DNA of 64,000 bases, taken from Gongronella butleri. Its lineage: Eukaryota; Mucoromycota; Mucoromycetes; Mucorales; Cunninghamellaceae. The position numbers were made by a program, and so were the translations under genes. Shown one piece after another: positions 20,483 to 32,185 of this stretch (position 1 is the first letter of the stretch; every line of letters begins with the position of its first letter). Under the pieces are notes generated by a model. It did not search any database. It was not told the DNA's origin and saw nothing but the letters and a program-made list of their open reading frames with translations. The DNA lies in the NCBI GenBank assembly GCA_025201375.1, contig JAIWZP010000014.1, forward strand, positions 1 through 64,000, in the 5' to 3' direction.

Positions 20483-20792
20483 CAACAAAGCTCCATCTTT
20501 GCTTAGAAAATAGCTTTTGCTTTTTGTTTCAAATAAAAATTGACCGCATGTGGCCTTCACAACACAAAGAAAAGGGAAATGGAAAAAATGTCACGCTCGC
20601 GTGTTCATTGCGACGCGCGGAGAGCGAATACACGACAGAAAAAAAAAAACCCACAAATGGAAAACCATGCAAAGATGGCGTGATGCGAGAGGTAGGACGC
20701 GTGATGCGAGAGGCAAGACGCGTGATGATGCAAGCAAAAAAAGATGAACTATTTTTTTCTTGTTTTAATTTGGCAATGAGTAATTTTTGAGT

Positions 20793-22507
20793 CTATTTAC
20801 TGGTGGAAGGCTGCTTGTTGATGCAGACGACCTTGTGCCCTGATTTCCAATGATTGCGCTGGCACTCACGCGAGCAGTACGCGACGCGTTCACACTGGCC
20901 GCAGCGCTTAAAGTCGCCCAGCTTTTCCTCGGCGTTCTCGCAATAAGGATTGGCGCATTGTTGGCGCTTGACCTTCTCAGGGGCGGCCTCCTTGGCGAGC
21001 TGACGCACGAGCTTGGCCTTGTCCTCGTCGCTGAGCTTTTCAAAGTTCTCCATGTTTTGCTTTTCGAGGGCGACGCGCGCCGCCATCTTGGCACGCAGCA
21101 CACGCACGAGGTATTGATACGCCTCCATGTCGCCGCGCACCAGAGCGAGCTCCAGGTAATTCTGCGCCTTGTCCATGTCATACAGACCATAGTCTTGCGA
21201 CCCAAAGATCAAGCCAAGCATCAGCATCGCATCGGCATCGCCATTATTGGCCGCATCTTCCATATAATCGATGCCCGTCACAATCATCTCTTCCTTGTCC
21301 GCGTCAGGATGGCCCGCTTCCTTGGCAAGGTTCGAGTCCTTAGACATGAGTAGGTACATGCGGCCAACTAGCAAAATGAAAAAAAAGAAAAAAAAGAAGG
21401 AATTATCAGATCATTGTGCCCACTTTCCCATTTGCACACTTTTTTTTTTCTTCTTCTGTCCATTGAGACTCACGAGCATTAGCCGAAGGCGCGTAGCCCC
21501 ATTGCTTTGCACGATCAAAGTATTCGAGAGCCTTTTTGACGTTCTTGTGGGGGAGCGTGGCGGGCGTTGTGCCTTGGTAGATGATGGCAATGTTGTGAGC
21601 AGCATCAGGATAGCCCTGATCGAAAGCCTTGGTGTATTGCACAATGGCATTTTCCAAATTGATATCGCAGCCATAGCCGGACTCGAAAAAGAAGCCCAAT
21701 TTGTGACAGGCCATCTGGAGGGGAAAAAAAAGTTGAGCACAGACGTCAAGGGGATTTTTGTGCGACTTTATGGTTTCTTACGGGGTTGCCCATTTCGGCG
21801 GCTTTTGTGTACCATTGGAAAGCCAGCTTTTTGGGATCCTGGCCCTTTGGCATGTTTTTACCGGCGGCGATGCGGTCTTCTTGAGTGTAAAAAGAGCCGA
21901 TTTGGACGGCGGCCATGGAGTACTTGTGTTCGTCGAATGCGCGTTCGAGGAGGTGCTTTGCGCCGTCGAAATTGGGGCTGGCGACGGGGGACATGCTGGC
22001 GCGGTCATCAGGCGACGTGGGGTCGCGACGCAAACCGCCATACAGCAGGCTGCCCAGCAGCAGATCGCGCAAAGAGCACGCTTGATTCTCGCCCAATTGC
22101 AATCCCTCGGCCGCCTTGTCAATGTTCATGTCGCTCTTGGACAGCCTTGTCACCGCCTCTTGCTGGATCTCATCAAACAACGCGAATTCGTCTCCCCATC
22201 GCATCTCGGCACGTTCCAACTGGAAGAAAAAAATCAAACAAACCGTCAATGCCTGAAATTTTCATGGACTTGCCATGGATTTTCTGTTTTATACCTTTTT
22301 GCCGACGCTGTTGCGCTTCTCGTACTCGGCCGCGAGCTGCTGGGCGGCAATTGGCAGGGCAGTGGGCATTTGTTGAGCAAATTCCGGGTCAGACTCGTTG
22401 TAAAGAGCAACAAGCAGCTTGGACTGCTGTTCAGTCATGCCAAGGAATGCTGGCACCTCCAGCTGGCCCACTGTGTCGCTGATCGGGACCGATTCAGTCA
22501 CTTGCAT
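20793..22507 (-). CDS. Sel1-repeat protein with C-terminal MYND zinc finger
   Basis: Four exons on the minus strand (22507-22295, 22219-21782, 21714-21474, 21367-20793) encode about 488 residues. The central part (about residues 150-400) holds Sel1-like/TPR-like helical repeats, recognisable from KLAFQWYTKAAEMGNP, CDINLENAIVQYTKAFDQGY, KALEYFDRAKQWGYAPS and DADAMLMLGLIFGSQDYGL. The C-terminal 50 residues are a MYND finger with the expected cysteine/histidine series: CANPYCENAEEK, CGQCERVAYCSRECQRNHW and GHKVVC. MYND fingers bind proline-rich peptides and Sel1 repeats form scaffolds, so an adaptor role is likely, but no pathway can be assigned. The gene is divergent from ORC3, with only 156 bases between the two ATGs. 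Confidence 0.85.
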
Positions 22508-22663
22508 GGTACTTGTAGAAGAAAAAAAATAAAAAAAAGCAGAAAGAAGAGGCTTAATTCAAGGTCCGAAGTGGCTTTCCACCCCTTTTGAGCATGAAAA
22601 GGGACAAGACAGCCCTTTTTTGTCCCTCTTCGTCCCCTTTTTCTTTGTTCTTTCCCGCTCTTC
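22508..22663. promoter_or_regulatory. Short divergent promoter, Sel1-MYND gene and ORC3
   Basis: The whole intergenic space is 156 bases. A TTTCCCGC word (22651-22658) directly before the ORC3 ATG resembles an E2F/MBF-type site, which would fit S-phase expression of a replication gene. That is a single short match and only suggestive. Confidence 0.35.
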
Positions 22664-25600
22664 ATGTCTCTGACCAGCTTTGACGACTTTGATTCTATTG
22701 CCGAGGTGTGTTTCTACCTTGAAATATCACATAAAGAGCGGTAACACTCATTTTATTGTGTTTTTCTTTTTCTTTTTTCTTTTTCTTTGGCTATAGAGCT
22801 GCTTTCTGATTCTGCCTGCGGCGCGTGGCTCGCAGCCTAGTCCCGCGCGCAAGCGCAAAGCAAAACAACAGCAAAGTAAGCCAAGATTTCGCTCGTTTTT
22901 TTTTTTTTTTTTTTTTTTGCGTTTCTCATTTTTATTTTGAGCAGAATCCTCCATGGCCAAGCGCCGTGGCGTGGAAGAAAGCGCGACGATGGACAATGAT
23001 GGGTTTCAGACGCTGATCAGCGGCATGGAGCCTGCGGGCTGCATGGCACTGCGCCAAAACGCGTTCCGCGCTCTTTGGGACCGATCAGAAACCATCATGG
23101 ATGTAAGCCACCCGCCTTTTATAATATATGAATGGAAGCAGCATTGACACGGTTTTTTTTCTTTAATCAGGATATCCTTTTGGGATTGAACGACTCTGTG
23201 CGCGCAAGCATTCGCGATTTTGTGGATATGGCGGATCGGCCGAGTGTGCAACGATTGATTTCTATGCCTTACCACGAGATCCCCACGGCGCTCGTCTCGG
23301 CTGGCATCAATGTCCCCGATCACGATGCCCAATTCAGCTCCATTGCCGACACACTTATCACGCGTTCCGATGATGCACCCATGGGCCACTTTGTCGCAAG
23401 GCTTGCGTCGCGTGCGTGTGGTTCCCTCACTGCCATGATGACTTCCATGATGGACCAGCTCCTCGCTCAGCATGAAATCAGCAACAAATCACGTCGTGGC
23501 GCGTCAAATAGTGCGCACGCTGCCGAAAAAGCCGAAAATGACACGGATGACGACGCCTTGGACGAGGATGACGAGGAAAGTGGCATTTCTTACCAGCTAT
23601 CTGCCCTCATGACCAAGCCCATCAAGATCGCCAGCCACGATCTGCAAATGTTGACTGGCTGGTATAAGCATGTCGTCCAAAGCATCGCCGACAAGGCTCA
23701 ATGGCCGCGCATTGTGATTATTCTACAGGATTTCGAGGCATTCGACTCGCAGGTTCTCGACGACTTTGTCACTATTATGAGGTAAGAAGGAAACATGGGC
23801 TTGCACGACGTCAATGACACAAAGTCACTTATCTTTTTTAAAAATTTATAATAGCCAATACCGTCAGCAGCTGCCAATTCAACTCATCATTGGCGTTGCC
23901 ACATCCATCGAGATTCTACATCAATCCCTCACCAAGACAACCATCAGTCTGCTGCGCATTGAGAAATTCCGTTTGCAAAAGAGCACCATTTGGTTTGGCA
24001 AGGCTCTGGCACAGGTAAAAAGAAAAAAAGAAAAAAAAGAAAAAAAAGAAACTCGATCTGATTGTACTTTTGAATTTTAGCTTTTCATGGACGGGATTTC
24101 AGGGCTTAAATTCGGTCCGCGGCCATTCAAGTTTCTGCTGGATCAATTCTATTTGACGGATTACTCGGTGCGCAAAGTCAAGGCGAGCATCAAGTATGCA
24201 TACATGCACCACTATTATACGAACCCTCTGTCGATCTTTTTGGAGTTGTTTGATGAGGAAGAGCCCGTACAGCGATTGATTTCGTGGCACAAGCAAGGAT
24301 TGACTTCTGCACATCATGCGAGCCACTTGCGGATGCTATGGTCATTCCGCCGACGTGTCGAGCGACTCGTGGACGACAAGGAGCTTTTGCTCGCGGCCAG
24401 GCTCCTCGAGGACGATGAATTCTTGTTGACGGAGCAATTGAGCGCGTGGATCCAGGAATTGCACGCTTATCATCGCGCATTCCGCCTCGCCATGGCGACC
24501 GTCGGGTTTTTGCAGCAGCAAGCGCCCACCTCACGCCTCGCTGAACTCTCCAAGCTGCAGTTGTACCAAGATATCCTCGAGAATCCCCAATGGCATGAAG
24601 ACGATGACGGATTGCTTAAACACATCCGCACCTTCATCCATCGATTGGACGCCGATGCCATCCGTCCATTCCTCGTTAGCCTTGCTCAATTCCTCGCCAA
24701 CGACGTCGATGACATTGATTGTGACGAGCGCAAGGAATGGAGTTCTCAGGTAAAGCGCTGGATCAGCGATTTGGACGCTGTGACAATGACCAAGGCTGCC
24801 GACGACGAAAACGACACTGCCACCGACGACACCAACATCTCGACCTCCGTCACCAAGATGCCTGAAAACAAGGCATTGGCTCTGCAGGCCGATGTTACAC
24901 GACAAACAAAGACCGCCGCCAAGTCGCAGGAAAAGGCGATCGACCACCTGAAGCAAAAGGGCTCATTCACCTCGCGCTTGCTGATCGACATGGCCAATTG
25001 GCTCCAACGTGTGCTTGCGTAATGCCAACGGAAAAAAAAAAAACCTGCGGATGACGTGCCAAACTTTACACGACTGACACGCTTCCCGGCTTCTTTTTTA
25101 CTTTTTTTTTAGTCATTGTTTGCGGTCGTACACAACTTTGCCGATGTACGAGCTTGTTTACTACCCTCACGTGAACCTGCATGAACGCGTAAGTTTATCC
25201 GGCACGGCTCTCAAGGGGAAAAAAATGAATGTCACAAAAAAAAAGGACTCACTTCCGCTTCATTGGATTTTCCTCCAATAGGCATTCACGCCAAACCCGA
25301 GCGCGTCGATCCACACAGCCCTGACCCAAGCGCAGTATTACCTGAATTGCACGTGTTGCGTCCAGCATCCTGATCAATCCCTAAAGCCCACCGAGCAAGA
25401 TACCAATTTGATCTACGAGTCCTACCTGGAATGCAATCGCTTGATCAATCTGTTTGATCTCTTCACCGCCTTTAGCGAAAAGGTCTCTCGCGAGCCAAGA
25501 CCCAAGAAACACCCATTGGAAAAGAACGAGATCCAGTAAGTCATTGTTTTTTTTTACAGAAAAACAGAAAAAAATAAGGCTGTGACAATCAGAGGGAGGT

Positions 25601-25734
25601 GCTGATCCCTTTTTCTTGTCATTTTCAGGGCACGCTTCATCCGTTCCGTGGCCGAGCTTCAATTCTTGGGCTTCATCAAGCCAACACAGCGCAAGACGGA
25701 TCATGTGCTTCGCCTGACGTGGTCTGCACAGTAA
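22664..25734 (+). CDS. ORC3: Origin recognition complex subunit 3
   Basis: Nine exons (22664-22705, 22797-22875, 22945-23102, 23171-23781, 23855-24014, 24081-25018, 25113-25188, 25282-25535, 25629-25734) encode about 807 residues. The N-terminal exons are variable, with a basic stretch ([10 protein letters not shown]). The ORC3 AAA+-like core shows [20 protein letters not shown], a [20 protein letters not shown] segment and [20 protein letters not shown] in the Walker B-like region. Then come [20 protein letters not shown] and [15 protein letters not shown], both typical of ORC3. The C-terminal winged helix is split over three exons ([51 protein letters not shown]). ORC3 binds ORC2 and anchors ORC at replication origins. 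Length is typical. Exon 7 was placed by phase and by matching the LPMYELVYY motif. Confidence 0.93.
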
Positions 25735-25873
25735 AATGCGCGATTTGTTGTCACCCGGCTAGCTGGGAAAACGATGGAAAAACCAAATAAAAGACGTGTT
25801 TCATGACGCTTTATTTGCCCAAATTGATGTCATTGGGCATGGAAGGATGCTTTTTATGATGCTTTTCGAAAAT

Positions 25874-27577
25874 CTAGTAGAACCAGCTGCGAGTGCGATG
25901 CGTGGGCAGGGTCATGTCGTTTTGGATTTCTTTGGCAAGGTCCCAAATGTAGAAATCAATGAGGATGGCATTGATGTGCGTGCCTGGGTAGCGGCGCACA
26001 ATGCTTTGCCGCGCAAGCTCGACGGCCCAGATGGAATTGCCGCGAATTTCCACCTCCAATTGGCAGCCGGATGAAAGATTTTCGCGCCCTTGCAACTTGG
26101 AAATCAGCGCCGGAGAATACTTGAGCAGCCCCAAGTGATACAGCGCCTGCAGCAAGAATAATTCAGTGACACCACGTGCTTTTTCGCCTCAATCCACTTT
26201 TTTTACTTTTACCTGTGGCACGCGATAATCAGCAAACATGGTGATGGAGTCAATGTCATTGAATTGTCCATACGACTCGCCGTCAAAGCAAGCCCTACCC
26301 AAAGAAAAAAAAAGAAAAAAAAACAAGGTGCTCATCAGCCTCTCTCTCTCTCCGCTCGATGGGCCAGGCTCCCTGTTCTCACGCCAAATAGAGAACAGAG
26401 GGACCGTGAGCTTTCCGTTACTTGATTTGGTTACGCGGCTACATACCATATGTCAGCGATCAGAATCTGCGCACGCTTCAAAATAAACACTGCGAGAAAA
26501 AAAAATAAAAAAATAGAAAAAAGGTTCAATTGCCACGCAACACGCGCTCACGGCACGCGCCGGTATGCGCGCCTTACCTTTTCGTCCCTTGAACTCGTGC
26601 ACGTCGCGAAACGAAGGAAAATGCTCAAGCAAAAGATCTAATAAGGCACTTGCCGATTGATTGGCCAGCTGCAAGCAGCGTGTAAACGAGCCATCAAAGT
26701 ACTACGCACGATAAAAAAAGATCAGTTCACACAAGACACGAGGCACCGTGTGTGGGTTCCCCTTTGCCCCTCCCCGGGCGTCTCCGGGCCATTACTTTGC
26801 ACAACGTCTGGCCAGCTTCTTTCATCAATTGAACGCGTTCTTCCAACATGGGCACCTTTTCCTTTGTATCCGACCGGAACAAATGAGCCAATTCCTCCGG
26901 GGACGCCGTGGCAAGATACTCTGCATTGGTCACGGGAATGCCGTCGTCCAAGGCTGAGCAGCCGAGGACCAAAAAAAAAAAAAAACCAACAAAAAAAAAG
27001 TGGTGAGACGCGACACGACCGGGTGTGCATGGAAATGACGCACCTCGATTGATGGCTGCGCACAAGGACCAGTACCCAGTGTAGGCTGTGCCCTTGTAAG
27101 TGATGGCAAAGCGATCCGGGTGCGGTGTCGTGCGATCCGCCTCATCCAAATCACTCCAAAACGAGAAATTGAGCAAATCCACCAAAAAGATCCAATCCAC
27201 CGTCGATGCATCATGAGTCTTGGGATTCAGCGGGTGTTGGTTCCAGGTCTTTGTGCTGTAAGCTCGTTGGTGCATGCTTGCCAAGATCTATTTTTTGTTT
27301 TTTTGTTTTTTTTTTTTTTGTTTTTCCATCGATCTCGCTTAATTAGTGTCGCGTGGACAACTTTTGTGAGCGCATCCGCATCCCATTTTTACCTGATCCG
27401 CCGCCGCATCAACCGCATCCGGGGGTATAGTGACATAATCGCTGTTCTACAATATGGTCAAAAAGTAAAAATAAATAAAAATGGAAGCATGATGTTGAGG
27501 AGAACGGGCCGCGTGTGTTACCGTCCATTCCGTACCTCTGCAATGTATTGTGCGCTGTCAAGCACACGGTTGGTCAT
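25874..27577 (-). CDS. QNG1: Queuosine 5'-phosphate N-glycosylase (queuosine salvage, DUF2419)
   Basis: Eight exons on the minus strand (27577-27536, 27446-27393, 27287-27044, 26953-26796, 26701-26578, 26489-26447, 26294-26213, 26146-25874) encode about 339 residues. The family signature is strong: NPKTHDASTVDWIFLVDLLN with FSFWSD, then YKGTAYTGYWSLCAAINR, LDLLLEHFPSFRDVHEFKG, a D-rich MFADYRVPQALYHLGLLKYS and the C-terminal INAILIDFYIWDLAKEIQ. The enzyme releases queuine from queuosine 5'-monophosphate so that it can be reused for tRNA modification; eukaryotes only salvage queuine. A tRNA-guanine transglycosylase is therefore expected elsewhere in the genome. The two shortest 5' exons (MTNRVLDSAQYIAE and NSDYVTIPPDAVDAAADQ) fit in phase and in family layout. 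The gene is convergent with ORC3. Confidence 0.9.
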
Positions 27578-28369
27578 CTGTTGTTCCAAAGGAAAGAGGA
27601 GAAAAAATCAAAAAAAAACATGGAAATCACTTTTTCTGGGGCCACCCATAAACAAATCCCCAAGGAAAAAAAAACAATGACGCGTGCGGAGAGAGCCCAC
27701 GCCGTTGTTGCTCCATGGGGAGAAAGGGTGTTTGCAAATTGTTTGCTCAAATGGAGGCTATAGACCGAGGATTGGGTGGTGGGGGAGGGGGGATCTTCAT
27801 GTTGGGTCGCCTACATCTTTTGTTTCTGATGGATGGTTACATGCCCCATGGAGGGACTGGCTTTTTGTTTTCCCATGGTTTCCCGTGCAATGATAGCGGG
27901 CATGCAGCACCCATATTAGGTGAATGGCGGCATCTCAATGTGCTGCTCCCCAATCGCTAAAATGGCTTACTTTTATCATCAACGAGCCAGTCAGCGGCCG
28001 TGGTCGTGCACGATCGCACGTTGGGGCCCTTTCTTTTTTATTTGCATTAGGCTATTAGCCCAACGATCTAAATTGCCAAGCAAGGAAATCAGGAGTTTCA
28101 AGGCAAGACTAAATCAAGCTCGCCCCCCCTCTGGACACGGCTGGCGTGCACAAGGCCGCTTGCCTTTTGCTTTTGCTTTTGTGTGCCATTGCAAATAAAA
28201 AAAACGGGGGCGAAAAAGGCACCAATGCCACCTGCCTTGAGCCCGAGACAAGATGCAATGGCGTGATGTCCCGACGGCATTACCTTTTTGCAAAGAGATC
28301 AAGGCGATCATCCTAAGCAAAGCATCTTCTTTTACCCGAGCCTCCTTTTATTTTGTTTTGCCTTGCTCC

Positions 28370-28403
<34 letters not shown>

Positions 28404-28771
28404 GAGACATCCCGAGGGGCGCGCACCTCTCCCGAGAGAGCACGCCTGGGCTGAAGGAAAAAAACTCAACCGTGGGCCTATGAAATCAACATCGGCCCTG
28501 CCCTCTTCTGAATACTTTTTCCTTGTCCCGAAAGCGGAGTTTGAGCATTTGACGTAATCGTGGATTTGTTTGGTGAGGCACGAAGAGCCATCCATGGCTT
28601 GCCATTTTCGTCACCCTGTGATTGGGCCATCGTCATGATCCTATTGCAACTGATTGCAAAAGTTTCATATCAACTTTGTGCCACCTGGTGTTGAAAAAAA
28701 AAAGCCCAAAAGAAATTTTTTTTTTATTCCTTGTGGGACCATGAGCGGGCGGGGCGGACACTCAACCCCTT
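27578..28771. other. Intergenic region upstream of the H+-ATPase
   Basis: About 1.2 kb without a supported gene lies between two divergent genes. It contains poly-T runs (28374-28402), CG-rich patches and several short open frames without splice or family support. It probably holds the strong promoter of the H+-ATPase gene. Confidence 0.45.
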
Positions 28772-28986
28772 TATAAACCCAAATATCTCGTTGATTTGGT
28801 ACCTTTTGTTTTTTTTCGATTCTTTCTTTTTTTCTTATCCTCCTTTTCCCTTTTTTTTTTTTCTTCCCTTTTCTTTTCGAAATCTCTTTCGAACCCCTCT
28901 CTTCCTCTCTTCCCTCTTCCTTCAGCTTGACGACGAATCCGCTGTTTCCACACAGACATTTGTTTTAGTACAAGGAATCCTTCACC
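28772..28986 (+). promoter_or_regulatory. TATA box and pyrimidine-rich leader of the H+-ATPase gene
   Basis: TATAAAC (28772-28778) is followed by a C/T-rich tract (28805-28922), typical of strongly expressed fungal genes. GTACCT at 28799 and a CTTCAG at about 28919-28924 would allow a short intron in the 5' leader, but this is unproven. Confidence 0.45.
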
Positions 28987-31900
28987 ATGTCCGAAGAACA
29001 CACAAAGGTGGAAGTGTCTGACACTCCCAAGCAACAAGTCAATGGTGATTACACCAACTTCACCGTCGAGGAACTCTACGATAAGGATAAGTTCGACTTG
29101 TCCACCATGGACAACCAAGATGCCATGGCTCTCTTGAAGTAAGCATATCCATTCCAACATTTGGATCAATGGGGGGCCCCTGTCAATGCGTGTTGTGTCC
29201 ACGGGCATTGGCTTTTTATGGCAAAACGCAAATGTAAACAAAAAAAATCGTTAACCTTTTTTTTTTTTTTTTTTTTTCTGTATTATAGGACCTCTCGTGA
29301 TGGTCTGACCTCGCAAGAGGCTGCTGCCCGCATTGAGAAGTTTGGCTCCAACAAGCTGGAAACCAAGGAAGTCAACCCCTTCTTGCAATTCCTTGGCTTC
29401 ATGTGGAACCCTCTTTCTTGGGTCATGGAGGCTGCCGCCATTGTCGCCATTGCTTTGTCCAATGGCTTTGGCAAGCCCCCCGATTACCCTGATTTCATTG
29501 GTATCGTGCTCTTGTTGTTGGCTAACTCCATCATTGGCTTCATGGAAGAACGCCAGGCCGGCAATGCCGTCAAGGCCCTGATGGAGGCTCTTGCCCCTGA
29601 ATGTAAGGTCAAGCGTGATGGCGAGTGGAAGACTATGGAAGCCGCTCACTTGGTCCCCGGTGATATCATTGCCTGCAAGTTGGGTGATGTTGTCCCTGCC
29701 GATGGTCGTCTCATCTCTGTAAGTTCCTGTTTTGTGATTGGGGGGCCCTTTTTCCTTTTCCCCCTTTCCCCGCGACCTGGGCCACAAGGAAAAAAAAATT
29801 TTTTTTCTCTCTTTGCCTAGTTTGGTTTTTTAAAACACAGCAATGGCTCCGATTGGAAAAGATCCCATTTGTCTGACCCTGTTTTTTTTTCCTTTTCCCC
29901 CGCAATAGGCTCACGGTCAAGTTTCTATCGATCAAGCCGCTTTGACTGGTGAATCGCTCCCCGTCACCAAGGAAGCTGGCGATGAAATCTTCTCTGGTTC
30001 CACTGTCAAGCAAGGTGAAGCTGAGGCTCTCATCATTGGTACCGGTCTCAACACCTTCTTTGGCCGCGCTGCCAAGCTTGTTGGTGATGCTGGCGATGAC
30101 ACTGGCCATTTGCAGCAGATTCTTGCCTCCATTGGTAACTTCTGTCTGTGCACCATTGGTATCTTCTTGGTCCTCGTCCTGATTGTTCAATATGCCGCTT
30201 TCCACTACGATTACCGCCGTGGTATCGACAACATCCTTGTCTTGCTCATTGGTGGTATTCCCATTGCCATGCCCACTGTCCTTTCCGTCACTCTTGCCAT
30301 TGGTGCCAAGCAATTGGCCGAGCACAAGGCCATTGTCACCCGTATCACTGCCATTGAGGAGATGGCCGCTGTCACCATCCTTTGCTCTGACAAGACCGGT
30401 ACTTTGACCCTCAACAAGCTCATTGTCGACAAGCCCACCATCAAGCAATATGCTGAGTTTGACGGCGACGATATCATCAAGTTGTCTGCCTTTGCCTCGC
30501 GCACTGAGAACCAGGATGCCATCGATTTCTGCATTGTCAACTCTCTGCCCGATCCCTCTGCCGCCCGCGCTGGCATTGACGAGCTCGAATTCAAGCCCTT
30601 CAACCCCGTCGTCAAGCGCACTGAAATCACCTACAAGGATCACGCCTCTGGCAAGGTCCTCCGTGTCACCAAGGGTATGTCCCACACCATTTTGGATCTC
30701 TGCACGCGCGACAAGACCGAGGAGCAGATCAAGGCTCTCAATGACGATGTCGACGAGTTTGCTCGCCGTGGTCTCCGTGCTCTGGCTGTTGCTGTTGATG
30801 AAGTGCCCTCTGGCGAGGTCGAAGGCGAAGGTCTCGGTATGCGTCTCATTGGTCTCTTGCCCATCTACGATCCTCCCCGCTCTGATACCAAGGAGACCAT
30901 TGACCGCTCTATTGCTCTCGGTGTCCAAGTCAAGATGATCACTGGTGATCAATTGGCTATTGGCAAGGAAACCGGCCGTCGTCTCGGCATGGGTGACAAC
31001 ATGTTCTTGGCCAAGACCCTCAAGGAAGGCCCCCCCGCTGGCTCTGGTTACACTGATGTCGATGACATGATCTTGCAATGCGATGGTTTCGCCGGTGTCT
31101 ACCCCGAGCACAAGTATGAGATTGTCGAACGCCTCCAGAACCTCGGCCACATGACCGCCATGACTGGTGATGGTGTCAATGACGCCCCCGCTCTCTCCAA
31201 GGCCAACGTTGGTGTCGCTGTCGCTGATGCCACCGATGCTGCTCGTTCCGCTGCCGACATTGTCCTCACCGAGCCCGGTTTGTCCGTCATCGTCGAGGCC
31301 ATCATTGGCTCCCGCCAGATTTTCCAACGTATGCGCAACTACTCGATCTACACCTGCTCCGTCACCATTCGTGTCGTCGTCGGCTTCTCCATCTTGTGCT
31401 GGGCCTACCAATTCGATTTCCCTCCTTTCCTTGTCTTGATTTTGGCCATCCTCAACGACGGTACCATCATGACCATCTCTACTGACCGCGTCAAGCCCTC
31501 TCCCTTCCCCAACTCCTGGAACTTGCGCGAAATCTTCACCTATGCCATCGTCTACGGTCTCTACCTCACCGTCTCCACCGTCGCCTTCTTTGCCGTTGCC
31601 TACCAGACCGACTTCTTCTCTGAAAAGTTCGGCGTCGAGCGCTTCGCCGACCCCAACGACCCCGTCTACCACTCGGTCATCTATTTGCAGGTGTCCACCA
31701 TCTCGCAGGGTCTCATCTTCATCACTCGCTCGCGCGGCTTCTTCTTCACTGAGCGCCCCTCGGTCCTCCTCATGTGCGCTTTCGTCGTTGCTCAATTGGT
31801 CGCCACCTTCATCGCCGTCTATGCCGACTGGGGCTTCACCAGCATCAAGGGCTGTGGCTGGTCGTGGGCCGGTATTGTCTGGATCTGGAACTTTGTCTGG

Positions 31901-32185
31901 TTCATCCCTCTTGACTTTATCAAGTTCGCCATGCAATACATCTACGAGCCCAAGAACACCATGGACATGAAGCGTCAACCCGGCTCGCGCCGCACCTCCG
32001 CCATGTCTGGCTCCTCCTCCGCTCGTTACTATGCCAACCGCACTCGCTCCCTCAAGTCCATGGAACGCCCCCAGAACTTTGGCCAACGCGTCTTGTCCAT
32101 GGGCAAGAAGCGCATGGACCCCAAGGAAATGCGCCGTTTCAGCTCTGCTCAAGCTTCCGCTGCCGCTCAAGTCTTGAACAACTAG
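28987..32185 (+). CDS. PMA1: Plasma-membrane H+-transporting P-type ATPase (type IIIA)
   Basis: Three exons (28987-29138, 29289-29718, 29909-32185) encode about 952 residues. The enzyme pumps protons out of the cell, setting the membrane potential that drives nutrient uptake. Signature motifs are present: TGESLPVT in the actuator domain, the phosphorylated aspartate in [13 protein letters not shown] near residue 355, [17 protein letters not shown], and the hinge [20 protein letters not shown]. Around ten membrane helices are recognisable, including [20 protein letters not shown] before the phosphorylation site and several in the last third. The C-terminal tail is Arg/Ser-rich ([25 protein letters not shown]) and may be the autoinhibitory, kinase-regulated region. 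Codon use is strongly biased toward C-ending and GGT/GCT codons, as expected for high expression. That bias leaves a long open frame on the opposite strand. Confidence 0.97.
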
